Position numbers and translations under genes: made by a program. Positions 1-8,659 of a DNA stretch of 39,933 nt are shown piece by piece. The stretch's first letter is position 1. Every line of letters begins with the position of its first letter. The DNA comes from Oscillospiraceae bacterium. Its GTDB lineage: Bacteria; Bacillota; Clostridia; Oscillospirales; Acutalibacteraceae. The notes beneath the pieces were generated by a model, which saw only the letters and a list, made by a program, of their open reading frames with translations, was not told the origin of the DNA and ran no database searches. Location of the stretch: assembly GCA_015065795.1 (NCBI GenBank), contig SVPO01000005.1, forward strand, positions 1 to 39,933, given 5' to 3'.

Positions 1-460
1 GGATAATGACAGGGGGATTGCCAACCAGCGCCTGAGCGATGCCCACGCGCTGACGATAACCCTTGGAGAGATTCTTGATGAGTCTGCCTCGCACATCGGT
101 AAGGCGCACCAGCTGGCAGATCTCGTCGATATGCTTCTGACCCAGCATGGATTTCTTGAGCCGGGAGATAAATCCCAGATATTCATCCACGGTCATGTCG
201 GGGTACAGCGGCGGCTGCTCGGGGAGATATCCGATGCGCTTTTTTGCCTCCATGGGCTGCTCGTAGATATCGTAGCCGGCGATGGATGCCTTGCCCCCGG
301 TGATCGAGATATATCCGGTGATCATGTTCATCGTAGTGGTTTTTCCGGCACCGTTTGGTCCGAGAAAGCCCAGAATCTCACCCTCGCTCGCAGTGAAGGA
401 TATATCATCCACCGCCGTAAGGGGGCCGTATTTCTTTGTCAGATGGGATACTTCGATCAT
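1..460 (-). CDS. ABC transporter ATP-binding protein (3' part cut by window edge)
   Basis: Reverse-strand translation MIEVSHLTKKYGPLTAVDDISFTASEGEILGFLGPNGAGKTTTMNMITGYI...LSKGYRQRVGIAQALVGNPPVI: Walker A and signature-like motif. Not in the ORF track because the frame is open at the window edge. Confidence 0.93.
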   Translation of the reverse strand, partial: MIEVSHLTKKYGPLTAVDDISFTASEGEILGFLGPNGAGKTTTMNMITGYISITGGKASIAGYDIYEQPMEAKKRIGYLPEQPPLYPDMTVDEYLGFISRLKKSMLGQKHIDEICQLVRLTDVRGRLIKNLSKGYRQRVGIAQALVGNPPVII

Positions 461-514
461 ATATGTCACCTCGTTGAACTGGAGAGAGAAAGCACAGCAC
501 TATGCCGTGTCATG

Positions 515-1306
515 TTATTCGTAGCGGGCCAGCAGCGCAAGGGCATTGCCGCCCATGACTGCCTCGAGGGCGTCGCCGGTGATGCCAAGCTCGTTGAAGC
601 GCTCAAGCTCCTCGGCGTGATCCCACATGGGGAAGTCGGTGCCGAAAAGCAGCCGCTCGGTGCCCCACTTTTTTACAAGGCCGCGGACGTATTCACTGTC
701 GTTCTTCATGCCCAGAGTGGAGCTTGTGTCCGCCCAGCAGCGATGGGGCAGCAGATAATCCAGCGCCTCGTCCCACGCGGTGTAGCCGCCGAAATGCGCG
801 GCGATGCAGTCCAGCTCGGGGAAGCTGTCCAGCACCTTTGCAAGGCGCGCGGGATGGGACCAGTCGTAGCGGTAATCACCCATGTGGAACAGGATGGGCA
901 GCTTGCCCTGAGCGCACTCGTAGATGGGCATGGCGCACTCGTCGTCGATATTGAACCGCTGGAAATCCGGGTGCATTTTTATGCCCCTGAGACCCAGAGC
1001 GATTATGTTGTCGATCTCCGCCTGAATATCCTCCACTCCCGGGTGCATGGCGCCAAAGCCGATGAATTCGGGATGCTCGGCGCACTGCTCGGCAATGAAG
1101 CTGTTGATGGAGCGCACCTGCGCCGGTGTGGTGGCGACGGAATGGACGAAGTATTTATCCACCCCTATCGCCCTGCCGCTTTCCAGAAGATTTTCCGGAG
1201 AGCCGACATAGCGCATTCCGACGTTATAGAAAGCGCCTACGCTGTCCGTAGCCTTGACGGCGATTTTGGAGGGGAAGATATGTGCGTGTGCGTCAACGAT
1301 GGTCAT
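515..1306 (-). CDS. Amidohydrolase family protein (TIM-barrel metal-dependent hydrolase)
   Basis: MTIVDAHAHIFPSK start with HxH; LPILFHMGDY, CIAAHFGG, LLFGTDFPMW motifs. Internal Met preferred over the 1360 start. Confidence 0.88.
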   Translation of the reverse strand: MTIVDAHAHIFPSKIAVKATDSVGAFYNVGMRYVGSPENLLESGRAIGVDKYFVHSVATTPAQVRSINSFIAEQCAEHPEFIGFGAMHPGVEDIQAEIDNIIALGLRGIKMHPDFQRFNIDDECAMPIYECAQGKLPILFHMGDYRYDWSHPARLAKVLDSFPELDCIAAHFGGYTAWDEALDYLLPHRCWADTSSTLGMKNDSEYVRGLVKKWGTERLLFGTDFPMWDHAEELERFNELGITGDALEAVMGGNALALLARYE

Positions 1307-1356
1307 GTATATCACCTTGCCAATATGTTTTATGCGTTTTGAGCGTTCCTTGAAAC

Positions 1357-1384
1357 GCAATTATATATTATATCATATAATTGC
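1357..1384. promoter_or_regulatory. Perfect 10-bp inverted repeat (gcaattatat-N8-atataattgc) overlapping a candidate -10 for the amidohydrolase/ABC genes
   Basis: Read directly; TATAAT on the minus strand lies within the repeat. Confidence 0.5.
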
Positions 1385-1434
1385 GCCGATGTGTGAACAA
1401 AGAGTGAGTTATCGCAATTTTGCAGAGGAAAGTT

Positions 1435-2244
1435 TTACTGCCCGTTGATGAAGGCGTTCACCCTGCTGTTGAAATCCTTTGCCTCGTCGTAGGCGCCGTG
1501 TCCGTAGGACGGGTAGACATACAGTCTGCTGCCGGGGATGGCGCAGGACATCATCACCGACGCTGCGTTGGTGACGATCTTGTCCTCGCCGCCGGAGATG
1601 ATGAGCGTGGGGCATTTTATCTCGCCCAGACGGTCATAGCAGTTGTGGGTAAGGCAGGCGCGCGCCATGCTCAGGAAGCGTTGGGGATTCTTCGGCTTGC
1701 TGAGCTTTCTGAGGACGCGGTAGTATTTGCGGTATTTCTTCAGGTAAGCCTCGCTGTATGAGCGCTCAGCGGTATCCACTGCGACGGTGCCGAAATCGCC
1801 CTGTTCGGCGCAGTCTATCCAGCGTGTCACCACGTCGCGGATGGTATCGTTGGGACGGGCGTAGGTCACGGTCAGCACCAGACGCTCCACCTTTTCCGGA
1901 TGATTGAGGGCAAGATACTGGGCGATGGTTCCGCCCTGGGAAACGCCCATGACATCTGCCTTTTCGATGCCCAGCTCATCCATGGCGCGGCTGAGGTCAT
2001 CCGCCATCTCACGGGATGTATACTCCGCAGGCAGATCGTTCTTGCGGCTGAAAACATATACGCGGTGAGTTTTTGTGAACTCCTTGTACATACGGGAAAA
2101 AGGGATGGCAAGGCCCTTTACTGTGGTCAGTCCGTCACCCAGACCGGGTATCATTATGAATGTCTTTTTGCCTTTTCCGAAGGCGATATAATCCATGGTG
2201 GTACCGTCCATCTGCAGGCGGCCGTTCTTTGCTTTTCCGAACAT
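1435..2244 (-). CDS. Alpha/beta hydrolase
   Basis: GVSQGGTIAQYLALNHPEKVERLVL nucleophile elbow (GxSxG), PTLIISGGEDKIV, C-terminal YGHGAY. RBS ggagg upstream. Confidence 0.88.
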   Translation of the reverse strand: MFGKAKNGRLQMDGTTMDYIAFGKGKKTFIMIPGLGDGLTTVKGLAIPFSRMYKEFTKTHRVYVFSRKNDLPAEYTSREMADDLSRAMDELGIEKADVMGVSQGGTIAQYLALNHPEKVERLVLTVTYARPNDTIRDVVTRWIDCAEQGDFGTVAVDTAERSYSEAYLKKYRKYYRVLRKLSKPKNPQRFLSMARACLTHNCYDRLGEIKCPTLIISGGEDKIVTNAASVMMSCAIPGSRLYVYPSYGHGAYDEAKDFNSRVNAFINGQ

Positions 2245-2292
2245 TTTCGTTTCCTCCGTTATCCGTTATTATCTGATCGTGAGAACATTAAA

Positions 2293-2336
2293 GCGGTCTG
2301 CTTACCGATCGCAGCGGCGACCGGCAGGCAGACCGC
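2293..2336 (-). other. Stable two-helix hairpin in the 5' UTR of the alpha/beta hydrolase gene
   Basis: Minus strand: GCGGTCTGC-CTG-CCGGTCGC-CGCT-GCGATCGG-TAA-GCAGACCGC (9 bp + 3x3 internal loop + 8 bp + 4-nt loop). Confidence 0.55.
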
Positions 2337-2367
2337 CGTCTGATCATATCTGAGCAGCAACGTGTAA

Positions 2368-2396
2368 ATGATAACAGATTTTCAGCGGTTTGTCAC
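2368..2396 (-). promoter_or_regulatory. Sigma-A type promoter for the alpha/beta hydrolase
   Basis: Minus strand GTGACA-N17-TATCAT. Confidence 0.55.
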
Positions 2397-2550
2397 CATT
2401 TGCGCGCGAAAAATGTGATGAATCGGGATCTGCTGCTCGTCAGCCGGTATTGTACCAGATTTTTCTCAGCTGATTTGCTTAATTCGCGGAAAGAATAGTT
2501 CCGTCGGCATATTCTCTCCGACAACACACAGAACAAGCGAGGAAAACACA

Positions 2551-2907
2551 ATGAAAAGATTTATCGCTTTGCTGGCAGCGGCGATGACTACTGTCATGCT
2601 GCTGACCGGCTGCGGATGCATGGGATGCGGCGGCGACGATTACGCTGACGACGGTGTCATCGACGGTTCCGGCAGCAGCAACAGCACCGACGGCGTGACC
2701 GGCGGCGACAAGAACAGCACCGCCGACGACACTATGGATGCTGCGGATGATCTGATGGACGGGGCACGGAACGCCATCGACGATATGTTCGGCGGCAATG
2801 ATTCCCACAACGGCGCAACCAACGGCTCATCCCAAAATGGCAACGGCGGTACCAACGGTACCAGCCATAACAGCAACGGGCGCACCGGCGGCAGCCGCAA
2901 CGACTGA
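2551..2907 (+). CDS. Small putative lipoprotein with Gly/Asn/Ser-rich tail
   Basis: MKRFIALLAAAMTTVMLLTGC lipobox followed by low-complexity sequence. Confidence 0.7.
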   Translation: MKRFIALLAAAMTTVMLLTGCGCMGCGGDDYADDGVIDGSGSSNSTDGVTGGDKNSTADDTMDAADDLMDGARNAIDDMFGGNDSHNGATNGSSQNGNGGTNGTSHNSNGRTGGSRND

Positions 2908-2911
2908 CGCA

Positions 2912-2951
2912 AAAATGCCGCGGCATACGAAAAAGCTCCGTGTGCCGCGGC
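2912..2951 (-). terminator. Rho-independent terminator (probably bidirectional) between convergent genes
   Basis: gccgcggcatacg / cgtgtgccgcggc stem, followed on the minus strand by TTTTT. Confidence 0.65.
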
Positions 2952-2980
2952 TATGCGCTTTGCTGTATTCTTTCTTTTGA

Positions 2981-3829
2981 TCACAATTCCGAATTGCCGT
3001 CGGAGGGCATATCCTCCAGACCGAACTCGCCCAGCATACGGATATTGCGCTCCACCACGCCTCTGCCGCGGAAAAGATACGCGCGGTCACGGGCGGTGGT
3101 CAGGTCGCTGACACTGACCGAGGGGTTTGCTCTGGCGCGGAAAGGCTCGATGTAGGTATCCTCCGCATCCACGTTAAGGGGACAGACATCCTGACAGGTG
3201 TCACAGCCCCACACAAGTCCGCCCTGTCTGAGCAGCGCGGCTTCGGCTTCGGACAGCTCACCTTTACGCTGGGAAATATCCGAAAGGCATATCTTGCGGT
3301 CAAAGCCGCCTTCTGCCCTCAGCGCACCACTGGGACAGGAACTGATGCATCTGCCGCAGTGACGGCACTCTCTGATCTCTCCGTCGCTTGTAGGAGGGAT
3401 AACCAGATCGGTGACGATGCTGCCGATGAAGCAGTAGCTGCCGTAGCGCTCGTTGATGAGCAGACCGTTGTCTCCCCGGACACCCAGACCGCAGCGCGCG
3501 GCGGCGTAGACCTCCGGAATGGGGGAATTATCCACAAACCAGACAAATTCAAAATCATCGCCGAATGCCTTCTGCAGTGCACCCACCGCTGTGGTGAGCA
3601 TATGTCCGGCTATCTCGTGGTAGTCGGGCACGGCTGCGTAACGGGAAAGATTTCCTCGCTCCACAGGCACTTTGTAGGGGAACAGAACGGAAATGATGCT
3701 CTGAGGATTTTCCGGCAGACGTCCCTTGGCAAGGCAGTTGAGCAGCTTGTCGGAGACATCGGAAAACGGGCGCACTCCGAAATCGTATAGTCCGCTGGCA
3801 TTGAGTATTATTCTGAGCATTCCGGTCAT
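2981..3829 (-). CDS. queG: Epoxyqueuosine reductase QueG-like 4Fe-4S protein (short form)
   Basis: CRHCGRCISSCPSGAL and CDTCQDVCPLN double [4Fe-4S] motifs, VDNSPIPEVYAA, GVRGDNGLLIN. Confidence 0.8.
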   Translation of the reverse strand: MTGMLRIILNASGLYDFGVRPFSDVSDKLLNCLAKGRLPENPQSIISVLFPYKVPVERGNLSRYAAVPDYHEIAGHMLTTAVGALQKAFGDDFEFVWFVDNSPIPEVYAAARCGLGVRGDNGLLINERYGSYCFIGSIVTDLVIPPTSDGEIRECRHCGRCISSCPSGALRAEGGFDRKICLSDISQRKGELSEAEAALLRQGGLVWGCDTCQDVCPLNVDAEDTYIEPFRARANPSVSVSDLTTARDRAYLFRGRGVVERNIRMLGEFGLEDMPSDGNSEL

Positions 3830-3901
3830 CCGGCTACACCACCTTATTCTGTGAGGTTTTCCGCAGTCCTCATATCCATGCTGCGCCTAACACGTATGTG
3901 C

Positions 3902-3929
3902 ATTATAACACATTATTTCGGTATTTCAA
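3902..3929 (-). promoter_or_regulatory. Promoter for the queG-like gene
   Basis: Minus strand TTGAAA-N16-TATAAT. Confidence 0.5.
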
Positions 3930-4041
3930 GATAAATATGTGAATTTTCTCTAATTTTACATATTCTTCCGCTGTGCAGACCGCCGCAGTCAGCTTCAGGG
4001 CATATTTTTTCTATCAGAACAGCAAAAATTTCGCTTAGCTA

Positions 4042-4070
4042 TGGACTTTTTTCTAAATATAGGGTATAAT
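4042..4070 (+). promoter_or_regulatory. Promoter for the 4170-5039 lipoprotein
   Basis: TGGACT-N17-TATAAT. Confidence 0.55.
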
Positions 4071-4169
4071 TACGCTGAGTATTCAGTATATTGATCGCGG
4101 GAATTGCGGACTTCCGTGATCAGGTTCTATGGCTTGAGCCCTTTACGGGCAGGTTTGAGGAGGATTCCC

Positions 4170-5039
4170 ATGTTATCAAAGTATTTGCCAAAGCAAGCAG
4201 GGCAGGCAGTGCCTGTGCTGCTGTCGCTGCTGGCAGTGTTTGTTATCGCGCTGGCGGGCATTGCGGCATGCTCGGAAAGCAGCTCGGAACAGACCGTAAT
4301 GCCACCTGTGGCAAGCGAGACGGTGGTGGTCACGCCATCCTCTCCCGTTCCTAACGACGACCCGAATATCCGCGGATTCGTGACACGAATCACCACCTCC
4401 GCGGAAAGCACAGAGATCCTCGTTGAGTATTTCTGTCCCGAGGGAGCTTCCCCTGAGTATCCCTATGACAAGGTTCTTGTCAAGCTGGACGGCAACACCG
4501 CGGTGGATTCCGACAACGGAACCATCGTAAACATCGGCTCTCTCACGGTGGGCTCCACTGTGGAGGTCTGGTTCTCCGAGCCGTCTGCCGAAAGCTATCC
4601 CGTGCTCGCCTACGGACAGGCAGTCAGACTCATCACATCAGGTGATCCGATGAACGGCATGACCGGTCTGCCCCGGCTGGCTGTCATCGGCTCCAGCAAA
4701 TCCCTCGCCGGACCTCTGGATGTGGACTGGCCGTCACGCGGTTATGATTTTTCACGCACCATGAGCGAAATGCTGGACAGCACACGCGGTGCGCACATCA
4801 CCGCCGAGCCCGGCAAGGCTCTCACCCTCAATTTCAGCAGTAACCCCAAGGCGTTCACCGCGTACCGGGCAGAATCGCAGAATTACTACAGCCCCAAGTA
4901 CGAGATCGAGGTCGGCGAAAACAACGAGATCATTGTTCCTGAAAATGCCTCAGGGGAGCTTTTCATCTATGTGAACGCTTCCTGGGAGCGCGGAACGATG
5001 GTGTACGGCTTTGCCGTCTCCATAGTTGAACCCAACTGA
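4170..5039 (+). CDS. Putative lipoprotein/secreted protein with DUF3221-like N-terminal domain
   Basis: aggagg RBS before ATG 4170; MLSKYLPK...LALAGIAAC-type signal; IRGFVTRI...VWFSEPSAESYPVLAYGQAVRL resembles DUF3221/YobA-type domains. Confidence 0.65.
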   Translation: MLSKYLPKQAGQAVPVLLSLLAVFVIALAGIAACSESSSEQTVMPPVASETVVVTPSSPVPNDDPNIRGFVTRITTSAESTEILVEYFCPEGASPEYPYDKVLVKLDGNTAVDSDNGTIVNIGSLTVGSTVEVWFSEPSAESYPVLAYGQAVRLITSGDPMNGMTGLPRLAVIGSSKSLAGPLDVDWPSRGYDFSRTMSEMLDSTRGAHITAEPGKALTLNFSSNPKAFTAYRAESQNYYSPKYEIEVGENNEIIVPENASGELFIYVNASWERGTMVYGFAVSIVEPN

Positions 5040-5064
5040 CATCCATAAACGGCACATTACGGAA

Positions 5065-5113
5065 CGGAGCTGTTTCTTCAGCAGAAAAAAGCTGTGAAAC
5101 AGTTCCGTTTTTT
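5065..5113 (+). terminator. Rho-independent terminator
   Basis: cggagctgtttc ... gaaacagttccg followed by TTTTTT. Confidence 0.8.
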
Positions 5114-5175
5114 CGCAGCGGAACCCTTTCACGGCTTATCCGCATAATTATCCCTATGAAAGGATCGGCAGGAGT

Positions 5176-7782
5176 ATGCTCAACTGGCACGCACTTACCG
5201 GACGGGAAACCGCCGAATACCTTGTAACCGACCCTGAAACCGGTCTTTCCGAGGAGCAGGCAGTTCAGCGTCTGGGAAAACACGGCGCGAACGAACCTAC
5301 CGGAAATGGTCATGAATCATTTGTACGCGCTCTGCTCAGGCAGCTGATGGAGCCCATGTCAATGGTGGTTTTTTCTTCCGCTGTCATAGCTGCAGTGGTT
5401 GCCATCAACGACCGCAATGGCGGCAACTGGCTGGAACCCATTATGATAGTCGTGCTCGCTCTGGCGATATGCTCGGTGCGCGCATGGAGAGACCACTCCG
5501 CCGCTGTCACCAACCACAGCCAGAGTCAGCTCAACCCGTTGACCGTGCGCGTGATGCGTGACGGCGTTGTGGACAGCATAGCCGCCCGACGGCTGGTCCC
5601 CGGTGATATCATTCTGCTCAGCGAGGGCGATATCGTCCCGGCGGACGCCCGTCTGCTCACCGCCACATCTCTTGTGTGTGACGAATCCCGTTCGGAAAGC
5701 GGCATTTCACGCGCCGAAAAAAGCGCGGACACTCTGACCGATGCCACCGCGCCCGTTGACAAGCGCATCAACATGATCTATTCCGGCTGTCCTGTTGTCT
5801 CCGGCAGCTGCAAAGCCATTGTAACGGCAACCGGCGCTGCTGCCACGGAGGGTCGTTCTGCCGCTCTGCTGGAAAACGACCCCGCCCCTCAGGCTGTCCC
5901 GGTTCTTTCCGCAGACGCAATGAAGACATGGAGGCTTGGCGTGTATGCCGCGGTGGGAGTCTCCGTGCTTGCCATGGGGCTTTTCCGCCGTACCCATGAC
6001 CTGAAAGCCATCGAGCTGATCATCACCGGAATCACTCTGGCGTATGTGGCACTGCCCTCCGGCGTGTTCAGCGTGCTGGGCAGCATTTTCTCCCAGGGTT
6101 CGCTCACCATGGCACGTCAGGGTGTTATCCTGCGTAATCTGCCTGTTATCCCCTCCATCGGCGGCGCATCGGTGGTATGCACCGGCAAAACCAGTCTGCT
6201 CACCACCGGCAGCATGACCGTGGAGCGGATATGGACACCGGGCGGCCGGCTTGTGTCCCCGGAAGGAGACGGACTTGGTTCGGAAAACGAGTACCGTCTG
6301 CTTGAATACGCGGCAATATGCAGTGACGAGACCAGCGACGCCATGGGAAGTGCCATTGTCGCTGCTCTGGAGCAGTTATCCCGTGAGAACGACGAACTTA
6401 ATTCCCGTTATCCCAGAATCGCCCGTCTGCCATACGGCTTCGGACGGCGGCTGATGACTACCATACACCGCACCGCTGAGGGCTTTCTGGCGGTCACGAA
6501 GGGTGCACCGGACATTCTGATTCCTCTGTGCTCCTTCTGCGACACCGAAACCATCACTGCCATATGCGAGCAGATGAGCCGCGACGCGCTGCGTCCGGTG
6601 GCTGTGGCATATCGTCTGCACGCCGCGCTTCCCGAGGAGCTGAGCGAAGAAGCTCTTGAGCACGACCTCGTGTTTGCCGGTATTCTGGGCGTCGGTGACG
6701 AAGAACGCGACGACAGTGCCGATGCCGTGAAGGAACTGACCGAGGCAGGCATACGGGTGGTAATGACCTGCGGTGAATATCCCGCGACCGCTGAGGCATA
6801 CGCGAAAAAGCTCGGTATTCTCCGTCCGGGAGATGACACTCTCACCGGCACGCAGCTGACGCAGATGAGCGAACCGGAGCTGAACGCCCATGTGCGTCAG
6901 TGCGCCGTTTGCGCGCGTCTTTCCGCCGAGGACGAACGCCGCGTGGTCGAGGCGTGGCAGTCGGCCGGAGAGGTGGTGCTCGCCACCGCCGCCCGTGTGG
7001 AGGATCTGCCGGTGGCGCGTCAGGCTGACGCTTCCTGCTCCCTGGGTATAACCGGCCATCACGCCGTGCAGCACGCTTCCGACGCTATGCTGAGTGACGA
7101 CAGCTTTTCGCTGATATCCGACATTGTGCGTCTGTGCCGCTCCGCCTGCGACAACGCCAGAGCGGCAGTGCGTACTCTGCTCGCCTTCAGTATGGGCGAG
7201 CTGGGCGCTGTGCTGATAAGCGTGCTGTTCATGGGCACCACGCCGCTGCTGGCGGTACATATGCTGTCAGCGCTCCTTTTCGGCGGCGCTCCCCTTGCTG
7301 CACTGCTGGCACATGAGCCGCCCGACATCGGCATCATGTATCGCGCGCCCAGAAGGCGCAAGGCGTGCATCCCCATGAGGGAAACCGGAGTTTTTGCAGC
7401 AATCTGCGGCATCATCATTGCCTCGGTGACTGTCACCGCCTACGCTGTCGGAAAGCCCAGCAACGTCGATGCAGGAAGAACCATGGCGTGGGGCGTGCTG
7501 TGTTTTTCGCAGATATTCTGCGCGGTCAGTCTGCGCTCCGACCAACCCCTTTACTACATCGGTCTGCGCACCAACACCCGCCACACCGCGCTGGCATTCA
7601 TCAGCATGGTATGCGTGATACTTATCATGCTTTTCGGGCAGGAGCTGTTCCTGCTGGTCGATCTCACGGGTATACAGTGGCTGATAATGTTCGCCCTTTC
7701 CCTTGGCTCGATGCTGCTTTTTGAACTGACAAAATTCCTGCGTCCTCTCATCCGTCAGCTTGCCGGTCTGCCGGAAGCGTGA
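5176..7782 (+). CDS. P-type (P2-like) cation ATPase homologue, probable pseudoenzyme: DKTGT replaced by GKTSL
   Basis: Full-length P-type architecture: LVPGDIILLSEGDIVPADARLL, KGAPD, MTCGEYPATA, LGITGHHAVQHASDAMLSDDSF and C-terminal TM helices. Catalytic motifs are degenerate (see findings). Confidence 0.92.
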   Translation: MLNWHALTGRETAEYLVTDPETGLSEEQAVQRLGKHGANEPTGNGHESFVRALLRQLMEPMSMVVFSSAVIAAVVAINDRNGGNWLEPIMIVVLALAICSVRAWRDHSAAVTNHSQSQLNPLTVRVMRDGVVDSIAARRLVPGDIILLSEGDIVPADARLLTATSLVCDESRSESGISRAEKSADTLTDATAPVDKRINMIYSGCPVVSGSCKAIVTATGAAATEGRSAALLENDPAPQAVPVLSADAMKTWRLGVYAAVGVSVLAMGLFRRTHDLKAIELIITGITLAYVALPSGVFSVLGSIFSQGSLTMARQGVILRNLPVIPSIGGASVVCTGKTSLLTTGSMTVERIWTPGGRLVSPEGDGLGSENEYRLLEYAAICSDETSDAMGSAIVAALEQLSRENDELNSRYPRIARLPYGFGRRLMTTIHRTAEGFLAVTKGAPDILIPLCSFCDTETITAICEQMSRDALRPVAVAYRLHAALPEELSEEALEHDLVFAGILGVGDEERDDSADAVKELTEAGIRVVMTCGEYPATAEAYAKKLGILRPGDDTLTGTQLTQMSEPELNAHVRQCAVCARLSAEDERRVVEAWQSAGEVVLATAARVEDLPVARQADASCSLGITGHHAVQHASDAMLSDDSFSLISDIVRLCRSACDNARAAVRTLLAFSMGELGAVLISVLFMGTTPLLAVHMLSALLFGGAPLAALLAHEPPDIGIMYRAPRRRKACIPMRETGVFAAICGIIIASVTVTAYAVGKPSNVDAGRTMAWGVLCFSQIFCAVSLRSDQPLYYIGLRTNTRHTALAFISMVCVILIMLFGQELFLLVDLTGIQWLIMFALSLGSMLLFELTKFLRPLIRQLAGLPEA

Positions 7783-7817
7783 TGACCCGGACGCTATGAA
7801 CAACGAGGACTTTCACC

Positions 7818-8390
7818 ATGACACACGAATTATTTCTTGCATCCGCTTCACCCCGCCGCCGCGAGCTTATCGCAGCCATCGGAATCCCTTTTGTCTGCGC
7901 TTCTCCCGAGGCTGACGAAACCGTTCCCGAAGGCACCCCTCCCCGTGACGCCGCTCTGCTGATTGCTCGACGAAAAGCGGAAGCCGCGCGCAGCATGAGC
8001 GAGTCCGAGGGACGGATCATCGTTTCCGCCGACACCATCGTGGTGGTGGACGGACAGATTTTCGGCAAGCCCTCCGACCGGCAGCACGCCGCCTCCATGC
8101 TGCGCACGCTTTCCGGCAGGGAGCATCAGGTCATGACCGGCGTGTGCGTCATTCTGCCCGACGGAACCACCGACAGCTTCTGTGAGTGTACCGGCGTCAG
8201 ATTCTATCCGCTGAGCGACGAGGAGATCGAGCGATACATCGACTCCGGCGAACCCATGGACAAGGCAGGTGCTTACGGCATTCAGGGCATCGGCAAGCTG
8301 CTGGTGGAGGGCGTCAGCGGCGATTACTTCAACGTGGTGGGACTGCCCGTGGCTCATCTCAAGCGCTTTATAGACGGGATGATGAACTGA
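7818..8390 (+). CDS. maf: Maf family nucleotide pyrophosphatase
   Basis: LASASPRRRELI, SADTIVVVDG, GKPSD, GAYGIQGIGKLLVEGVSGDYFNVVGLP. Confidence 0.94.
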   Translation: MTHELFLASASPRRRELIAAIGIPFVCASPEADETVPEGTPPRDAALLIARRKAEAARSMSESEGRIIVSADTIVVVDGQIFGKPSDRQHAASMLRTLSGREHQVMTGVCVILPDGTTDSFCECTGVRFYPLSDEEIERYIDSGEPMDKAGAYGIQGIGKLLVEGVSGDYFNVVGLPVAHLKRFIDGMMN

Positions 8391-8434
8391 CATTTTCATT
8401 CCGTCGTCAGATCCCGCGACAACATATCCTTTGC

Positions 8435-8478
8435 AGCCGCTCGCGTGCAGTTTGTCTCTGCGCGTGAGCGGCTTTTTC
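8435..8478 (+). terminator. Rho-independent terminator
   Basis: agccgctcgcgtgcag ... ctgcgcgtgagcggct + TTTTT. Confidence 0.75.
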
Positions 8479-8549
8479 TATGTCAGCGGTCACGGAAATC
8501 AATTCAATCAAATATACTGTTATTGGCGCTGCATTATTGCGCTTATCGG

Positions 8550-8578
8550 TTGAAAAACGCCCGGAACACGGGTATAAT
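8550..8578 (+). promoter_or_regulatory. Promoter for murD
   Basis: TTGAAA-N17-TATAAT. Confidence 0.6.
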
Positions 8579-8659
8579 TATTCTGGAGTAATGTGAGTAA
8601 CGGCAGGCGTGTATCCGTGCGCCGCCGCTGTATGTTTCCCACGAAAGGAGAGCGCTGAC

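Noticed and set aside
131-1342. 403-aa plus-strand ORF spanning the ABC and amidohydrolase genes
   Set aside because: Crosses two convincingly coding minus-strand genes and their intergenic gap.
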